Below, one piece after another: positions 29,175-38,308 of a DNA stretch of 64,000 bases; positions within the stretch are counted from its first letter, which is position 1; each line of letters starts with the position of its first letter. The notes under the pieces were generated by a model, which made no database searches, was not told the DNA's origin, and saw nothing but the letters and a program-made list of their open reading frames with translations. Source of the stretch: Io17-Chloro-G2 sp965226915 (lineage in GTDB: Bacteria > Chloroflexota > Dehalococcoidia > Lucifugimonadales > UBA3495); NCBI GenBank assembly GCA_965226915.1, contig CBDDEJ010000010.1, positions 372,001-436,000 on the forward strand, read 5' to 3'. Position numbers and translations under genes: made by a program.

Positions 29175-30593
29175 ATGCAAGACATCGACATGCTTTACAC
29201 CCCGGCGTGGCGGCTAAGAGAACTCTTGGATGCCCGCACTGTCTCGTCAACCGAGTTGACCGCGCTGTTTCTGAAGCGTATCGAGCAACTCAACCCTAAG
29301 CTGAACGCGTTCCTGACAGTCACGAAAGACGAAGCGATGGCATCCGCGAGGGCCGCCGACGAGAAGATCGGCGCCGGCCAGATTGCCAGCCCGCTATTGG
29401 GCATTCCTATTACCCTGAAAGACCTTGAAGCGACCAAGGGGATACGCAGCACCATGGGATCTCTGGCGTTCCAGAACACTGTGCCAGATGTGGATTCGGT
29501 GGTGGCCGAACGGGTCAAAGCCAGTGGAGCCGTACTGCTGGGAAAGACCAACACACCCGAATTTGGACTGCAAGGCACCACCGAGAACCGGCTAGGGGAT
29601 CCGTGCCGGAATCCATGGAACACCGAACGGACCGCCGGCGGCTCCAGCGGAGGAGCGGGAGCAGCGGTGGCCGCGGCCATGTGCCCTATCGCCACCGGGA
29701 CCGACGGCGGTGGATCAATCCGAAACCCTAGCAGCTTCAATGGGATCTACGGCATCAAGCCCACCCTCGGCAGAGTCCCCCGGGCAGGCGGTCTGGGTCA
29801 GCCGGCGCCCAATCTCACATCCCAATCCGGTCCTATGGCCCGCAACGTTCGCGACGCGGCGATCCTGCTGGAGGTTCTAGCCGGCCACGACCCCAGAGAT
29901 CCAGGGTCGTTGAGAGACTCTGTTCCAGATTACCTGAGTGCCCTGGATGGCGGCGTGCGTGGCTTACGGATGGCTTGGAGCACCGGCATGGGTTACGCGG
30001 CCATCGACCCAGAGGTGGCCTCCATCGCTTCAGAGGCGGCACGTGTCTTCGAGGAACTGGGCGCCACGGTGGAGGAGCCGGAGTTTGCGCTGGATGACCC
30101 GGTTCCGGCGTTCCTGACAATCTTCTATACGGGCAACTACACGTCCTACGGCCACCTTTTAGATGAGTGCCCCGATAAACTGAGCGACAACGCCCGCACT
30201 TGCTTGGAGCAAGGCAGGCAGGCAACCGCTGGCGATTACGCCCGCGCAATAAGGTTGGTGGATGTGATGCGGGCGAAGATCGATGACCTGATGGACTCTT
30301 ACGACCTGTTGCTGACTCCGACCATGGCTGTGCCGGCTTTCCCTGTGGGACAACCCCCAGAGCGAATCGGCGGCACAGATGTTCCGGCCAGGGGCGCCTT
30401 TTCGCCGATGACCCGGCCCTTCAATCTTTCCGGCCAGCCCGCGGCCAGCATTCCTTGCGGCTTTTCCCACGACGGTCTGCCCATTGGGCTGCATATCATC
30501 GGCCGGAGGGGGGACGAAGCGACGGTTCTCCGCGCCTCCGCGGCATTCGAGCAAACCAGACCATGGGAGCACCACCGGCCTGCGGTGAACTGA
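29175..30593 (+). CDS. Amidase (amidase-signature family)
   Basis: Amidase-signature hydrolase of 472 residues that would hydrolyse a carboxamide to acid and ammonia or amine. The Ser-cisSer-Lys triad is visible: K82 in ITLKD, S157/S158 in GGSSGG, and S181 in GGGSIRNPS as nucleophile. The ATG at 29175 has TTGGAG upstream and is preferred to frames starting earlier. GatA is less likely because gatB/gatC are absent, and the sequence resembles broad-specificity amidases. It stands alone, divergent from the VPS10/BNR gene. Confidence 0.9.
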   Translation: MQDIDMLYTPAWRLRELLDARTVSSTELTALFLKRIEQLNPKLNAFLTVTKDEAMASARAADEKIGAGQIASPLLGIPITLKDLEATKGIRSTMGSLAFQNTVPDVDSVVAERVKASGAVLLGKTNTPEFGLQGTTENRLGDPCRNPWNTERTAGGSSGGAGAAVAAAMCPIATGTDGGGSIRNPSSFNGIYGIKPTLGRVPRAGGLGQPAPNLTSQSGPMARNVRDAAILLEVLAGHDPRDPGSLRDSVPDYLSALDGGVRGLRMAWSTGMGYAAIDPEVASIASEAARVFEELGATVEEPEFALDDPVPAFLTIFYTGNYTSYGHLLDECPDKLSDNARTCLEQGRQATAGDYARAIRLVDVMRAKIDDLMDSYDLLLTPTMAVPAFPVGQPPERIGGTDVPARGAFSPMTRPFNLSGQPAASIPCGFSHDGLPIGLHIIGRRGDEATVLRASAAFEQTRPWEHHRPAVN

Positions 30594-30710
30594 ACCGTCG
30601 TATCCTTGATCGCCCAGTCTGGCCCCTTGATATGGCTCAAGGTCGTAAAACCTATCGCTCCAAGGCGAAATCAGACAAGTGCTTGGGCCATTGGTGTTTC
30701 AGGGCATTTG

Positions 30711-31798
30711 TCACAAGTCGTAGTGGGTCTTGGCGGCAGCCTGCTTGGGGTTATCTTGCTGAAAAAGGTCGGGCTGGGCCCCCCGGGCTAAGGCAAGGTA
30801 ATAGGTGAACAGTTGCAACGGTATCGCGTAGATCAAGGGACTCCACAGCTCATCGACCGCCGGCAACCAGAATACTTCGGTGGCCTCTGAAGAAAGAAGT
30901 CCCGCGTCGCCGTCCTCCACGAGCGCCCACACAGCGGCATCCACAGCCGCCGAGGCCTCGGCGACATCGACGGCTCGACGGTAGGACCCGGTGGCGCCAC
31001 CAGCGTCACCAGGCAATGGGTATCCACCTCGCAAAAAGGGCCGTGCAGCAGTTGCTCAACGTGGAATCCTTCGCTGTCGGCCCGGCTGGTCTCTTTCATC
31101 TTAAGTGCCACTTCGTATGCGTTGGCGGTGTTGGGCCCGCCGGCGGCGCAAATGAAACGCGTCCGGCTTTGGAAACGTTCGGCAGTCTCCCGGATCGACT
31201 CCCCTGATTCCAAAACCCTGCCAGCCGCTCCGGGGACGATCGCCAGACCCGCCTCTGCCTCCTGACCGTCGCTCCCCCGTTCTAAGGCCGCCGCCAGTTT
31301 GCCAAGGACCATCAGCGCCGAAGTGTAGCTGATGGTGAAAGCGGCGGACACCTCGGCGTCCACGGTGTGCAGCACGTCGTCTGCGGCCTTAATACGCTCA
31401 CCCGGCTGGTTGGAGGTTATGCTGATGGTGTAGCCCCCGGCGGCCTTGGCCTGCTCCAACGCCAAAAATGAGTAAGCCTTGGTGCCCCTGTGGCTAATGA
31501 CCAGCACGGCGTCGTCAGGTCCCAACCTGGGCGGATAGGAGTGGAACTCGAAGGAATACCACGCCTGCACCTCGAGCGAGTCCGGGGCCAGGCGGCGGAA
31601 CCAATGCTCCGCTACCAGAGCGGCATGCCAGGAGGTTCCGATGCCTACTAAATACAATCGGCGCTTTTCCTTAATCTTGGCCGCGATCTCTGGGGCCCGA
31701 GTTTCGTGCTTGGACAGCATTTCCGCCATCGCCTGAGGCTGCCGGTGAATCGAGTCGAACATGTGGTATGGGTGGCCGGTGCGGGGTTGTTGGGTCAT
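30711..31798 (-). pseudogene. SIS-domain sugar-phosphate isomerase/binding protein, frameshifted
   Basis: Two SIS domains as in the isomerase half of GlmS-type and related deaminase proteins: YLVGIGTSWHAALVAEHWF, then VISHRGTKAYS and, in the second domain, ICAAGGPNTANAYEVALKMKET and HVEQLLHGP. The frame switches near 30983 (within LVTLVAPPGP), and the C-terminal part (YRRAVDVAEASAAVDAAVW to the end) continues in another frame. ATG 31798. If repaired, about 360 residues. There is no glutaminase domain, so it is not GlmS itself. Confidence 0.8.
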
Positions 31799-31951
31799 GG
31801 TATGCACCTCAAAAAGATTGAAAAAGAGCATAGCAAGATGCGTTGGTGAGACATTCACCATGCGCGGAACGGGAGAACGTTTGGTGTGGCCCTTGGCGCC
31901 AGATTATACTAGCCGAACGATAAAGAAAAGACTGTCACATCGCCGCCTTAA

Positions 31952-31965
31952 ACCATCATGATGGT
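31952..31965. promoter_or_regulatory. 14-bp perfect palindrome between divergent genes
   Basis: The sequence accatcatgatggt is a perfect palindrome lying between the divergent SIS and MFS genes (starts at 31798 and 32055). The position suits an operator for a dimeric regulator, but no second copy or promoter boxes were found. Confidence 0.25.
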
Positions 31966-32054
31966 GTGGCCGAACGCTTAAGCGGGAGCCTCCTGGGAAT
32001 GGAATCTCCGAAATTTGACCAGCGGAAACAATTAGGACGGCCGGTGTCAGGGCC

Positions 32055-33395
32055 ATGTTAAATCTTTTCAGAGCCCTGGGCGCGCCGTCGAACCCACTTG
32101 CCGCAATTCGTACGTTTACCCAACGAAAAGAAGGCGGCGTATTCTACGGCTGGTGGTTGGTGGCCGTTGCCTCTACGGTCATGATTCTAAGCATCGTACC
32201 CTTTTTCCATACCATGACGGCTTGGTTTGTGGTCCTAGAGAGGAATTTCGGCTGGAACAGGGCGCAATTATCTTTCGCATTCTCCCTATCCCGGGTGGAA
32301 GGTGGGATTTTGGGCCCGCTGGAGGGGCTCCTCATAGACCGGTTGGGCCCCCGCAAGATGGTGGTCATAGGGTTGACGATCATGGGTTTCGGGTTTCTGA
32401 TCTTCAGCCGGGTCGAAGAACTCTGGCAATTCTATCTGGCCTTCCTCGTAATGAGTTTAGGCGCCGGTCTGGGAACCTGGCTGCCAATGATGACAGTGCT
32501 AAACGGCTGGTTTGTCCGTCGCCGGGCCACCTCCATGTCAATGGTCCTGGTGGGATACCGCCTGGGGGTTGTGGCGTTTGTGCCGCTGTTGACCTGGGCG
32601 ATCGGCGAAGACCAATTTGGCTGGCGGCCTGTGGCCTTGGGAATAGCGGTGGTGGTATTGGCCGTTGCTTTCCCAATCTCACGCTTAGTACGTAATAGAC
32701 CTGAAGAATACCGACAGCACCCCGACGGCGACAACGTGGCCCCAGAGGAGCTGGCGACGGACCCAAACGAACCGCTTCAACGCGATTTCACTTGGAGGGA
32801 GGCAATCCGGACAAGGGCCTTCTGGCTGATGAGCTTCGGTCACGGTTGCTGCTCATCGGTGATCGTCACGATTATGGTGCATCTAGGCCCAATGCTCACA
32901 GACCGGGGCTTCTCGCTACAGACGGTTGGATGGGTGGTCTCCGCTTTCACCGCCATAGGCATCGGATCAACTTTGATTGGCGGTCACATAGGCGATCGAT
33001 TGCCCATTCGGTTCGCAATCTTCGGTTTTGCGATTCTTCAATCGGCGGCGGTTGTCGTCCTCCTCCTTGCCCATAGCATGCCAATGATATTACTTTTCGC
33101 GTTGTTGATGGGCGCCGGCGAGGGCCGCGGATCCTTGACTACAGCCATTCGTGGCGTTTACTTTGGGCGCCGGGCGTTTGCCAGCATCATGGGCATGTCC
33201 ATGGTTCCGATGAACGTTCTCCTGTTCGCCGCGCCCTTGTTCGCCGGGTATATGTTCGTCGAAACCGGAAGCTATTCAATCCCATTCACCACCGTCGCCT
33301 TAGGCAGCGCCGTGGGCGCGTCTTTATTCCTCCTGCTGGGCGAACCCGGCAAACTAAACATCAGGGCCAAAGGCGGTCCGGTAGATGCGCGCTAA
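32055..33395 (+). CDS. MFS transporter (monocarboxylate/oxalate-type)
   Basis: A 446-residue carrier with about 12 predicted membrane helices. The GGVFYGWWLVAVAS start and the loop LLIDRLGPRKMV (motif A) resemble the OFA/monocarboxylate-type MFS carriers that take up organic acids. A central cytoplasmic loop (about 215-250) carries RNRPEEYRQHPDGD. ATG at 32055 with a poor ribosome binding site. The substrate is not predictable. Divergent from the SIS gene. Confidence 0.82.
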   Translation: MLNLFRALGAPSNPLAAIRTFTQRKEGGVFYGWWLVAVASTVMILSIVPFFHTMTAWFVVLERNFGWNRAQLSFAFSLSRVEGGILGPLEGLLIDRLGPRKMVVIGLTIMGFGFLIFSRVEELWQFYLAFLVMSLGAGLGTWLPMMTVLNGWFVRRRATSMSMVLVGYRLGVVAFVPLLTWAIGEDQFGWRPVALGIAVVVLAVAFPISRLVRNRPEEYRQHPDGDNVAPEELATDPNEPLQRDFTWREAIRTRAFWLMSFGHGCCSSVIVTIMVHLGPMLTDRGFSLQTVGWVVSAFTAIGIGSTLIGGHIGDRLPIRFAIFGFAILQSAAVVVLLLAHSMPMILLFALLMGAGEGRGSLTTAIRGVYFGRRAFASIMGMSMVPMNVLLFAAPLFAGYMFVETGSYSIPFTTVALGSAVGASLFLLLGEPGKLNIRAKGGPVDAR

Positions 33396-33472
33396 TTGAC
33401 GCGCTAATTGAATGGAACCGGCAAAAACTCACCAGCGACACAGATCACGTTTGGTCCTTGCCAATTAGCTAG

Positions 33473-33643
33473 AAACTCGGACGGAAACCCCGATTCTCCC
33501 CAAGTCGTCGTTTTCTTAGCGACGATTATCGATGTAACAGTGGGTTCTTGAACCGTATTACAGATACTATCATGCCACATAAGACTATAATACGTCTGTC
33601 TGGCGTAGCGCGAAACCCGGCCAATGGCTTTCCGGCCAGACCT
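33473..33643. mobile_element. 171-bp non-autonomous element (MITE-A), copy 2
   Basis: 171 bp between CTAG at 33469-33472 and CTAG at 33644-33647, nearly identical to the copy at 21617. It shares its right CTAG with the adjoining MITE-B copy. Both lie in the 560-bp gap between the MFS gene and the Rieske gene, which otherwise shows no gene. Confidence 0.9.
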
Positions 33644-33647
33644 CTAG

Positions 33648-33784
33648 TACTACAACGACGCGTTATCCTACAATAAAGCGGATTTTAAAGCTGGCAACGA
33701 ACGAGTGCGAGTCTCCCATGATGAACGGTCCGTAGCTGAAGAAGAAGACCTGAGCGTGTTTTCTCATAACGCGTCGTTGTAGTA
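33648..33784. mobile_element. 137-bp non-autonomous element (MITE-B), copy 2
   Basis: Between CTAG at 33644-33647 and CTAG at 33785-33788, with perfect terminal repeats tactacaacgacgcgtta. Interior as in 26484-26628, inverted, with a short internal replacement. Confidence 0.9.
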
Positions 33785-33953
33785 CTAGGTTAGGCTCATC
33801 ATAGGCCGCAAGTAGCCCCATCAATGGAGTTGTTATTAGCTGAATCCATCGAGTGTCTGCTAATTACTGATTATCTATGGTGACCCATTACATCCGAATC
33901 GCCTCAAAATTGGTAATTCACGATTTGGAATGTTGCAGTAAAGGGGTAATGCC

Positions 33954-34931
33954 ATGCTAACCCAAGAAGAAAATAAAACGCTCTGCCGGGTAGGTCTGGG
34001 AACACCGATGGGGACCCTCATGCGCGAGTATTGGATTCCTTTGTGTTTGTCGACGGAGGTAGAGGCCGACGGACCGGCGAGGAAGATCCGGCTCCTGGGA
34101 GAGGACCTTGTCGCCTTTCGGGCCACAGACGGGGTTGTTGGCCTAATTGAGACAAACTGTCCCCACAGAGGAGCGGCCATGTACTTTGGCCGCAATGAGG
34201 AGTGCGGTCTGCGGTGCGTCTACCATGGCTGGAAGTTCAATACGGCAGGCGAGTGTGTGGACATTCCAAACGAGCCGGAGACCAGCGGGTTCAAAGATAA
34301 GGTCCGAATCCTGTCCTATCCTTGCATCGAGCGCATCGGCCTCGTCTGGGCGTACATGGGAGACCGCCAAGCGCCTCCGCCGCTACCGTTATTCGAGTGG
34401 AACAGCGACCCAGACAACGTCCCAGTCATGTGGAGGAACTACCGGGCATGTAACTGGGTTCAAGCCTTGGAAGGAGATTTGGACACCAGCCATGTTAATT
34501 TCCTTCACCGGGTTCTGGACCCATCGCTGAACGACACCACGCCAGGACGCCCTCTTCCCGGCCGGGCGGGCAGCACCAACCTTACCATGATTGATAGCCA
34601 ACCTCGGCTCGATGTCCGGAGGACGGACTACGGCCTGCTTTATTCGGCTATCCGAGCCGTGGGGGACGGTACCGAGTACCATAGGGTCCACCCATTTCTG
34701 TTCCCATTCCACACTATGATTGGGGGCGGCATCAAAGAAAATGGTGAGATGACCGCTTTCCAGGGCAAGGCCTGGGTGCCGATGGATGACGAACAGACCT
34801 TGGTTTTGGAGTGGCATCTCCGCCCAGGCCAGCCTTGGACGGAAGAAGAACGCCAGCAGATCATTGAAAACCGCAACCCTCACGGCTTCCTCCCAGATAA
34901 CACCCTAGTATTACAACGTCAGTTAGTTTGA
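33954..34931 (+). pseudogene. Rieske aromatic-ring dioxygenase alpha subunit, 3'-truncated by IS701
   Basis: N-terminal 318 residues of a Rieske non-heme iron oxygenase (phthalate dioxygenase-like). The Rieske [2Fe-2S] ligands are C69-x-H71 and C88-x2-H91. The mononuclear iron site is D177-x2-H180-x4-H185. At FLPDNT the gene runs into IS701 copy A and stops six residues into it. The last 100 or so residues expected for the family, with the third iron ligand, are missing, and they are not found on the other side of the insertion cluster. Probably inactive. Confidence 0.87.
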
Positions 34932-34974
34932 TAGGATGACTGTGTAGCTGGAGAGGGAATAGGCAGGTGGGGAT

Positions 34975-36258
34975 GTGGATGCGTCAGCTTTCGAGCAGGT
35001 GTACGGGTCATTTCGGGATTTTCACGCTTACTTCGCGCCGCTGTTTGGCCGCCGGGAGACGCGGGAGCACAGCGGTCATTATCTCCAGGCCCTGCTGGTA
35101 CAGTCTGGGGAGCGGCGCAACGCTGAGAACCTGTCGGAGACGGTTCCGGGGTCAGCCCGAGGGATGCAGCGGTTTCTCACCGATTCTCCCTGGGACGATG
35201 AGGTGATTATAGGACGGCTGCAGGAGTACCTGGGAACCCGGCTGGAGCATCCGGAAGGGGTGTGGGCGCTGGACGGCAGCGACTTTCCCAAGCAGGGGAG
35301 GAAGTCGGTGGGAGTGGCCCGGCAGTACTGCGGGAGGCTGGGGAAGGTGGCCAACTGCCAGGCGGGGATGTTCCTGGCCTATGTCAGCCCGTTGGGACGG
35401 GCATTGGTGGACAAGGGGCTGTATCTGCCCGAGAGTTGGACCTCGGACAAAGACCGGTGTGAGGCGGCGGGTGTGCCGGAGGATAGGCAGGGCTACCGGT
35501 CCAAGACGGAGTTGGCCTTGGAGATGGTGGGGCGGGCACAGGAGCGGGGCCACCTGAAGGCTGGATGGGTCGCGGCGGACGACGCCTTTGGGATGTCGCC
35601 GTCCTTCCGGGAGGGCCTGGCGGCCTTGGGGATGTGGTACGTGCTGGACGTTCCGTCCGGCTTTACGGTGTGGCCGCCGGAGCCTGCCTGGACCAGTGCG
35701 GAGTATCAGGGATTCGGGCGTCCCCGCAAACCCAGGCTGCGAGACGGTCAGCGCCGGACCATGGAGCAGCGCAGCGACGAGTTGCCGGAGGAGGCCTGGC
35801 GTGAGATTACGGTGGCCGAGGGAAGCCAGGGACCACGCAGCTACCTTTTCAGCGCCCAGAGGGTGCGACCGACCAGCAGGCGCAAGCCCGGCGAAATCCA
35901 CTGGGCCGTCTACCGCCGGAACCTGGACGGCAGCGAACCCCGCTACTACCTGTCCAATGCTCCGGAGGATACCCCGTTGGAGACCCTGGCATACGTGGGA
36001 GGCTCCCGTTGGCGTATAGAAACGGAGTTTGAGACGGAGAAAAGCGACGTAGGCCTGGACGAGTACGAGACCCGCACCTGGGCTGGCTGGCATCACCACG
36101 TGGCCCTGTGCCTGCTGGGCGGAGCTTTTCTGCTGAGCCTGCAACAGGCTTGGGGGGGAAAAGATGCCCCGGATCACGAGGCCGCAGGTCTACCGGGTGG
36201 TGCGGGAAATGCTGCCCCGGGAACGGTTCGGGCCAACCGAGTTGCTGCGGTGGCTTGA
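34975..36258 (+). CDS. IS701-family transposase (main frame)
   Basis: A 427-residue DDE transposase. Core motifs: WALDGSDFPKQGRKSVG (first Asp), GKVANCQAGMFLAYVSP, WVAADDAFGMSP (second Asp), and WRIETEFETEKSDVGLDEYE (catalytic Glu). GTG start at 34975. After LQQAWGGKDAP the main frame turns into low-complexity sequence. The expected C-terminal helix of the family appears instead in the +1 frame from ATG 36164, separately listed. Confidence 0.9.
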   Translation: MDASAFEQVYGSFRDFHAYFAPLFGRRETREHSGHYLQALLVQSGERRNAENLSETVPGSARGMQRFLTDSPWDDEVIIGRLQEYLGTRLEHPEGVWALDGSDFPKQGRKSVGVARQYCGRLGKVANCQAGMFLAYVSPLGRALVDKGLYLPESWTSDKDRCEAAGVPEDRQGYRSKTELALEMVGRAQERGHLKAGWVAADDAFGMSPSFREGLAALGMWYVLDVPSGFTVWPPEPAWTSAEYQGFGRPRKPRLRDGQRRTMEQRSDELPEEAWREITVAEGSQGPRSYLFSAQRVRPTSRRKPGEIHWAVYRRNLDGSEPRYYLSNAPEDTPLETLAYVGGSRWRIETEFETEKSDVGLDEYETRTWAGWHHHVALCLLGGAFLLSLQQAWGGKDAPDHEAAGLPGGAGNAAPGTVRANRVAAVA

Positions 36259-36346
36259 GGATACGCAGGACAGTAACGAACGGGCCAAACGCTCCCATGC
36301 CAAGCGCCGCGCCGCCATGCGGGCATCACCCCACATCCCTCCCTGA
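36164..36346 (+). CDS. IS701 C-terminal domain in an overlapping +1 frame (copy A)
   Basis: A 60-residue frame starting MPRITRPQVYRVVREML and containing LLRWLEDTQ and NERAKRSHAKRR, overlapping the transposase 3' end. The same frame exists in copy B (37791-37976) with most base differences in third positions of this frame. A GGGGGGGAAAAG tract stands directly before the ATG and could act as slippery site or ribosome binding site. Either a programmed frameshift or a second short protein. Confidence 0.6.
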   Translation: MPRITRPQVYRVVREMLPRERFGPTELLRWLEDTQDSNERAKRSHAKRRAAMRASPHIPP

Positions 36347-36365
36347 ACTGACGTTGTAATACTAG

Positions 36366-36536
36366 AAACTCGGACGGAAACCCCGATTCTCCCCAAGCCG
36401 TCGTTTTCTTAACGTCGATTGTCGATGTAATAGTTGGTTCTTGAACCATATTACAGATACTATCATGCCCCATAAGACTATAATACGTCTGTCTGGCGTA
36501 GCGCGAAACCCGGCCAATGGCTTTCCGGCCAGACCT
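36366..36536. mobile_element. 171-bp non-autonomous element (MITE-A), copy 3
   Basis: 171 bp between CTAG at 36362-36365 and 36537-36540, sandwiched between IS701 copies A and B and sharing a CTAG with each. Confidence 0.9.
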
Positions 36537-36601
36537 CTAGTACTACAACGACGAGTTGTCTGGTAGGATGGCTGGACAGATGATGTTGGGTGGTTTGGGT
36601 G

Positions 36602-37990
36602 ATGGATGCGGCGAGCTTCGAGCGGGTCTACGACAGCCTTCAGGAATTCCACGCCTTCTTTGCGGCCTCCTTCGGCCGCAAGCAGTGGCGGGATCACAGC
36701 GGGAATTACCTTCAGGCGCTGCTGGTGCAGGACCAGGAGCGGCGCAACGCCGAGAATCTCTCGGAATCGGTGGGCATCTCGGCCCGGGCGATGCAGCGCT
36801 TTCTCACCGAGGCCCGGTGGTCCCATGAGACAGTCATAGGGCGGTTGCAGGAATACTTGGCCCCCAGGCTGGGACACCTGGAGGCGGTGTGGGTGTTCGA
36901 TGGCAGCGACTTCCCCAAGCAGGGCAGGAAATCGGCGGGAGTGGCCCGGCAGTACTGCGGCAGGCTGGGCAAGGTGGCCAACTGCCAGGGTGGGATGTTC
37001 CTGGCCTACGTCAGCCCGCTGGGCCGGGCGTTGGTGGACAAGCGGCTGTATCTGCCCAAGAGTTGGACCTCCGACCAGGACCGGTGTGCTGCGGCGGGTG
37101 TGCCGGAGGACCGGCGGAACTACCGGTCAAAGACGGAGTTGGCCCTGGAGATGCTGGAGCGGGTCCTGGAGTTGGGCTACCTCAGGGCCGAGTGGGTTGC
37201 CGGAGACGACGCCTTCGGGATGTCGCCGACCTTCCGGGAGGGACTGGCGGCCCTGGGGATGCGCTACGTGCTGGACGTTCCGGGCGGCACTACGGTCTGG
37301 CCCTTGGACCCGGCTTGGACCAGTCCGGAATATCCGGGGTTCGGCCGCCCCCGCAAACCCAAGCTGCGGCCTGGGCAGCGGCGGACCATGGAGCAGCGCG
37401 GTGATGAACTGCCGGATGAGGCTTGGCGGGAGATAACGGTGGCCCAGGGAAGCCAGGGGCCGCGCACCTACCGGTTCAGTGCCCAGCGGGTGCGGGCCAC
37501 CAGGAGGCGCAAGCCCGGCGAGGAACTGTGGGCCGTCTGGCGCCGGAACCTGGACGGCAGCGAGCCCCGCTACTACCTGTCCAACGCTCCCGAGGGCACA
37601 ACCTTGGAGACTCTGGCCTACGTGGGTGGGTCCAGGTGGCGCATTGAAACGGAGTTCGAGACTGAGAAGGGTGACGTGGGGCTGGACGAATACGAGACCC
37701 GCAGCTGGGCAGGGTGGCATCACCACATAGCCATGTGTCTGCTGGGTGGAGCGTTCCTGCTGAGCCTGCAGCAGGATTGGGGGGAAAAAGATGCCCCGGA
37801 TCACGAGGCCACAGGTGTACCGGGTGGTGCGGGAGATGCTGCCCCGGGAGCAGTTCGGGCCCGATCAATTGCTGTTGTGGCTGGAGGATACGCAGCTACG
37901 CAACGAACGGGCTCGCCGTTCCCACGAGAGACGCCGCTCCACCCGCCGCGAAAGCAGGATGGAGCCGCCACCTTAAACCCGTCGTTGTAG
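36602..37990 (+). CDS. IS701-family transposase (main frame)
   Basis: A 462-residue main frame, diverged from copy A but with the same motifs: FDGSDFPKQGRKSAG, WVAGDDAFGMSP and WRIETEFETEKGDVGLDEYE. ATG 36602 corresponds to the GTG start of copy A. Beyond QQDWGEKDAP the main frame is probably noncoding in origin; it happens to remain open to 37990. The conserved C-terminal helix lies in the overlapping frame at 37791-37976. Confidence 0.9.
   Translation: MDAASFERVYDSLQEFHAFFAASFGRKQWRDHSGNYLQALLVQDQERRNAENLSESVGISARAMQRFLTEARWSHETVIGRLQEYLAPRLGHLEAVWVFDGSDFPKQGRKSAGVARQYCGRLGKVANCQGGMFLAYVSPLGRALVDKRLYLPKSWTSDQDRCAAAGVPEDRRNYRSKTELALEMLERVLELGYLRAEWVAGDDAFGMSPTFREGLAALGMRYVLDVPGGTTVWPLDPAWTSPEYPGFGRPRKPKLRPGQRRTMEQRGDELPDEAWREITVAQGSQGPRTYRFSAQRVRATRRRKPGEELWAVWRRNLDGSEPRYYLSNAPEGTTLETLAYVGGSRWRIETEFETEKGDVGLDEYETRSWAGWHHHIAMCLLGGAFLLSLQQDWGEKDAPDHEATGVPGGAGDAAPGAVRARSIAVVAGGYAATQRTGSPFPRETPLHPPRKQDGAATLNPSL
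37791..37976 (+). CDS. IS701 C-terminal domain in an overlapping +1 frame (copy B)
   Basis: A 61-residue frame starting MPRITRPQVYRVVREML, with LLLWLEDTQ and NERARRSHERRR, homologous to 36164-36346. Compared with copy A, changes such as ccg/cca, gtc/gtg and gaa/gag are synonymous in this frame, a sign of selection on it. It is preceded by GGGGGGAAAAAG. Confidence 0.6.
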   Translation: MPRITRPQVYRVVREMLPREQFGPDQLLLWLEDTQLRNERARRSHERRRSTRRESRMEPPP

Positions 37991-37996
37991 TACTAG

Positions 37997-38139
37997 GGGG
38001 TTTCTCTGATGAGGCCCAGGTGGAAGAGATAGCGGCATGCTCCGGTAGAGGGAGTTTGTCCGAGGAAAACATGGCGCGGTTAGAGATGGTTTGGCGCTCC
38101 AATTTTGGGCAGTCCCAACAGATTTCTCCACAGCGTTGA
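37997..38139 (+). pseudogene. 3' remnant of an aldo/keto reductase-like gene
   Basis: Directly after the last CTAG of the IS cluster, an open frame reads GGFSDEAQVEEIAACSGRG, then LSEENMARLEMVWRSNFG and a stop at 38139. This pattern (index loop, then PLSxEExxxIxxLWxxNF) is that of the C-terminus of aldo/keto reductases. It does not resemble the missing end of the Rieske protein, so the DNA between two genes appears to have been lost. Short match, moderate certainty. Confidence 0.5.
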
Positions 38140-38308
38140 CCGGGTTAAACAATGGCCTTAAAATCCATGGCGCCCGGAGGCTCCGAATTGAAGCTCACTA
38201 TGGAGAACTGGCGCGGATAGGACCCATTGGCGCACGAGCGGCGAACCAACCCCAATTAACTAAATCATAAATCTGGCACGCCGCCTGCGGGCGGGAAAGG
38301 AGACACCC

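Larger units (their letters stand above)
34909..36361 (+). mobile_element. IS701-family insertion sequence, copy A
   Basis: A 1453-bp element between CTAG at 34905-34908 and 36362-36365. Terminal inverted repeats tattacaacgtcagtt. It carries a transposase gene and an overlapping downstream frame. Copy C at 63087 has the same ends and nearly the same sequence. CTAG agrees with the YTAR target preference known for IS701-group elements. Confidence 0.9.
36541..37992 (+). mobile_element. IS701-family insertion sequence, copy B
   Basis: A 1452-bp element between CTAG at 36537-36540 and 37993-37996, with ends tactacaacgacgagtt and tactacaacgacgggtt (reverse complement). It is clearly diverged from copies A and C, so it is a separate IS701 lineage. 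It is the likely parent of MITE-B, whose ends match. Confidence 0.9.

Noticed and set aside
36108..36359. -1 frame across the IS701 GGGGAAAA site
   Set aside because: The canonical -1 slippery heptamer fits, but the -1 product (Cys/Gly/Arg-rich) is not conserved between copies; the conserved helix is in the +1 frame.
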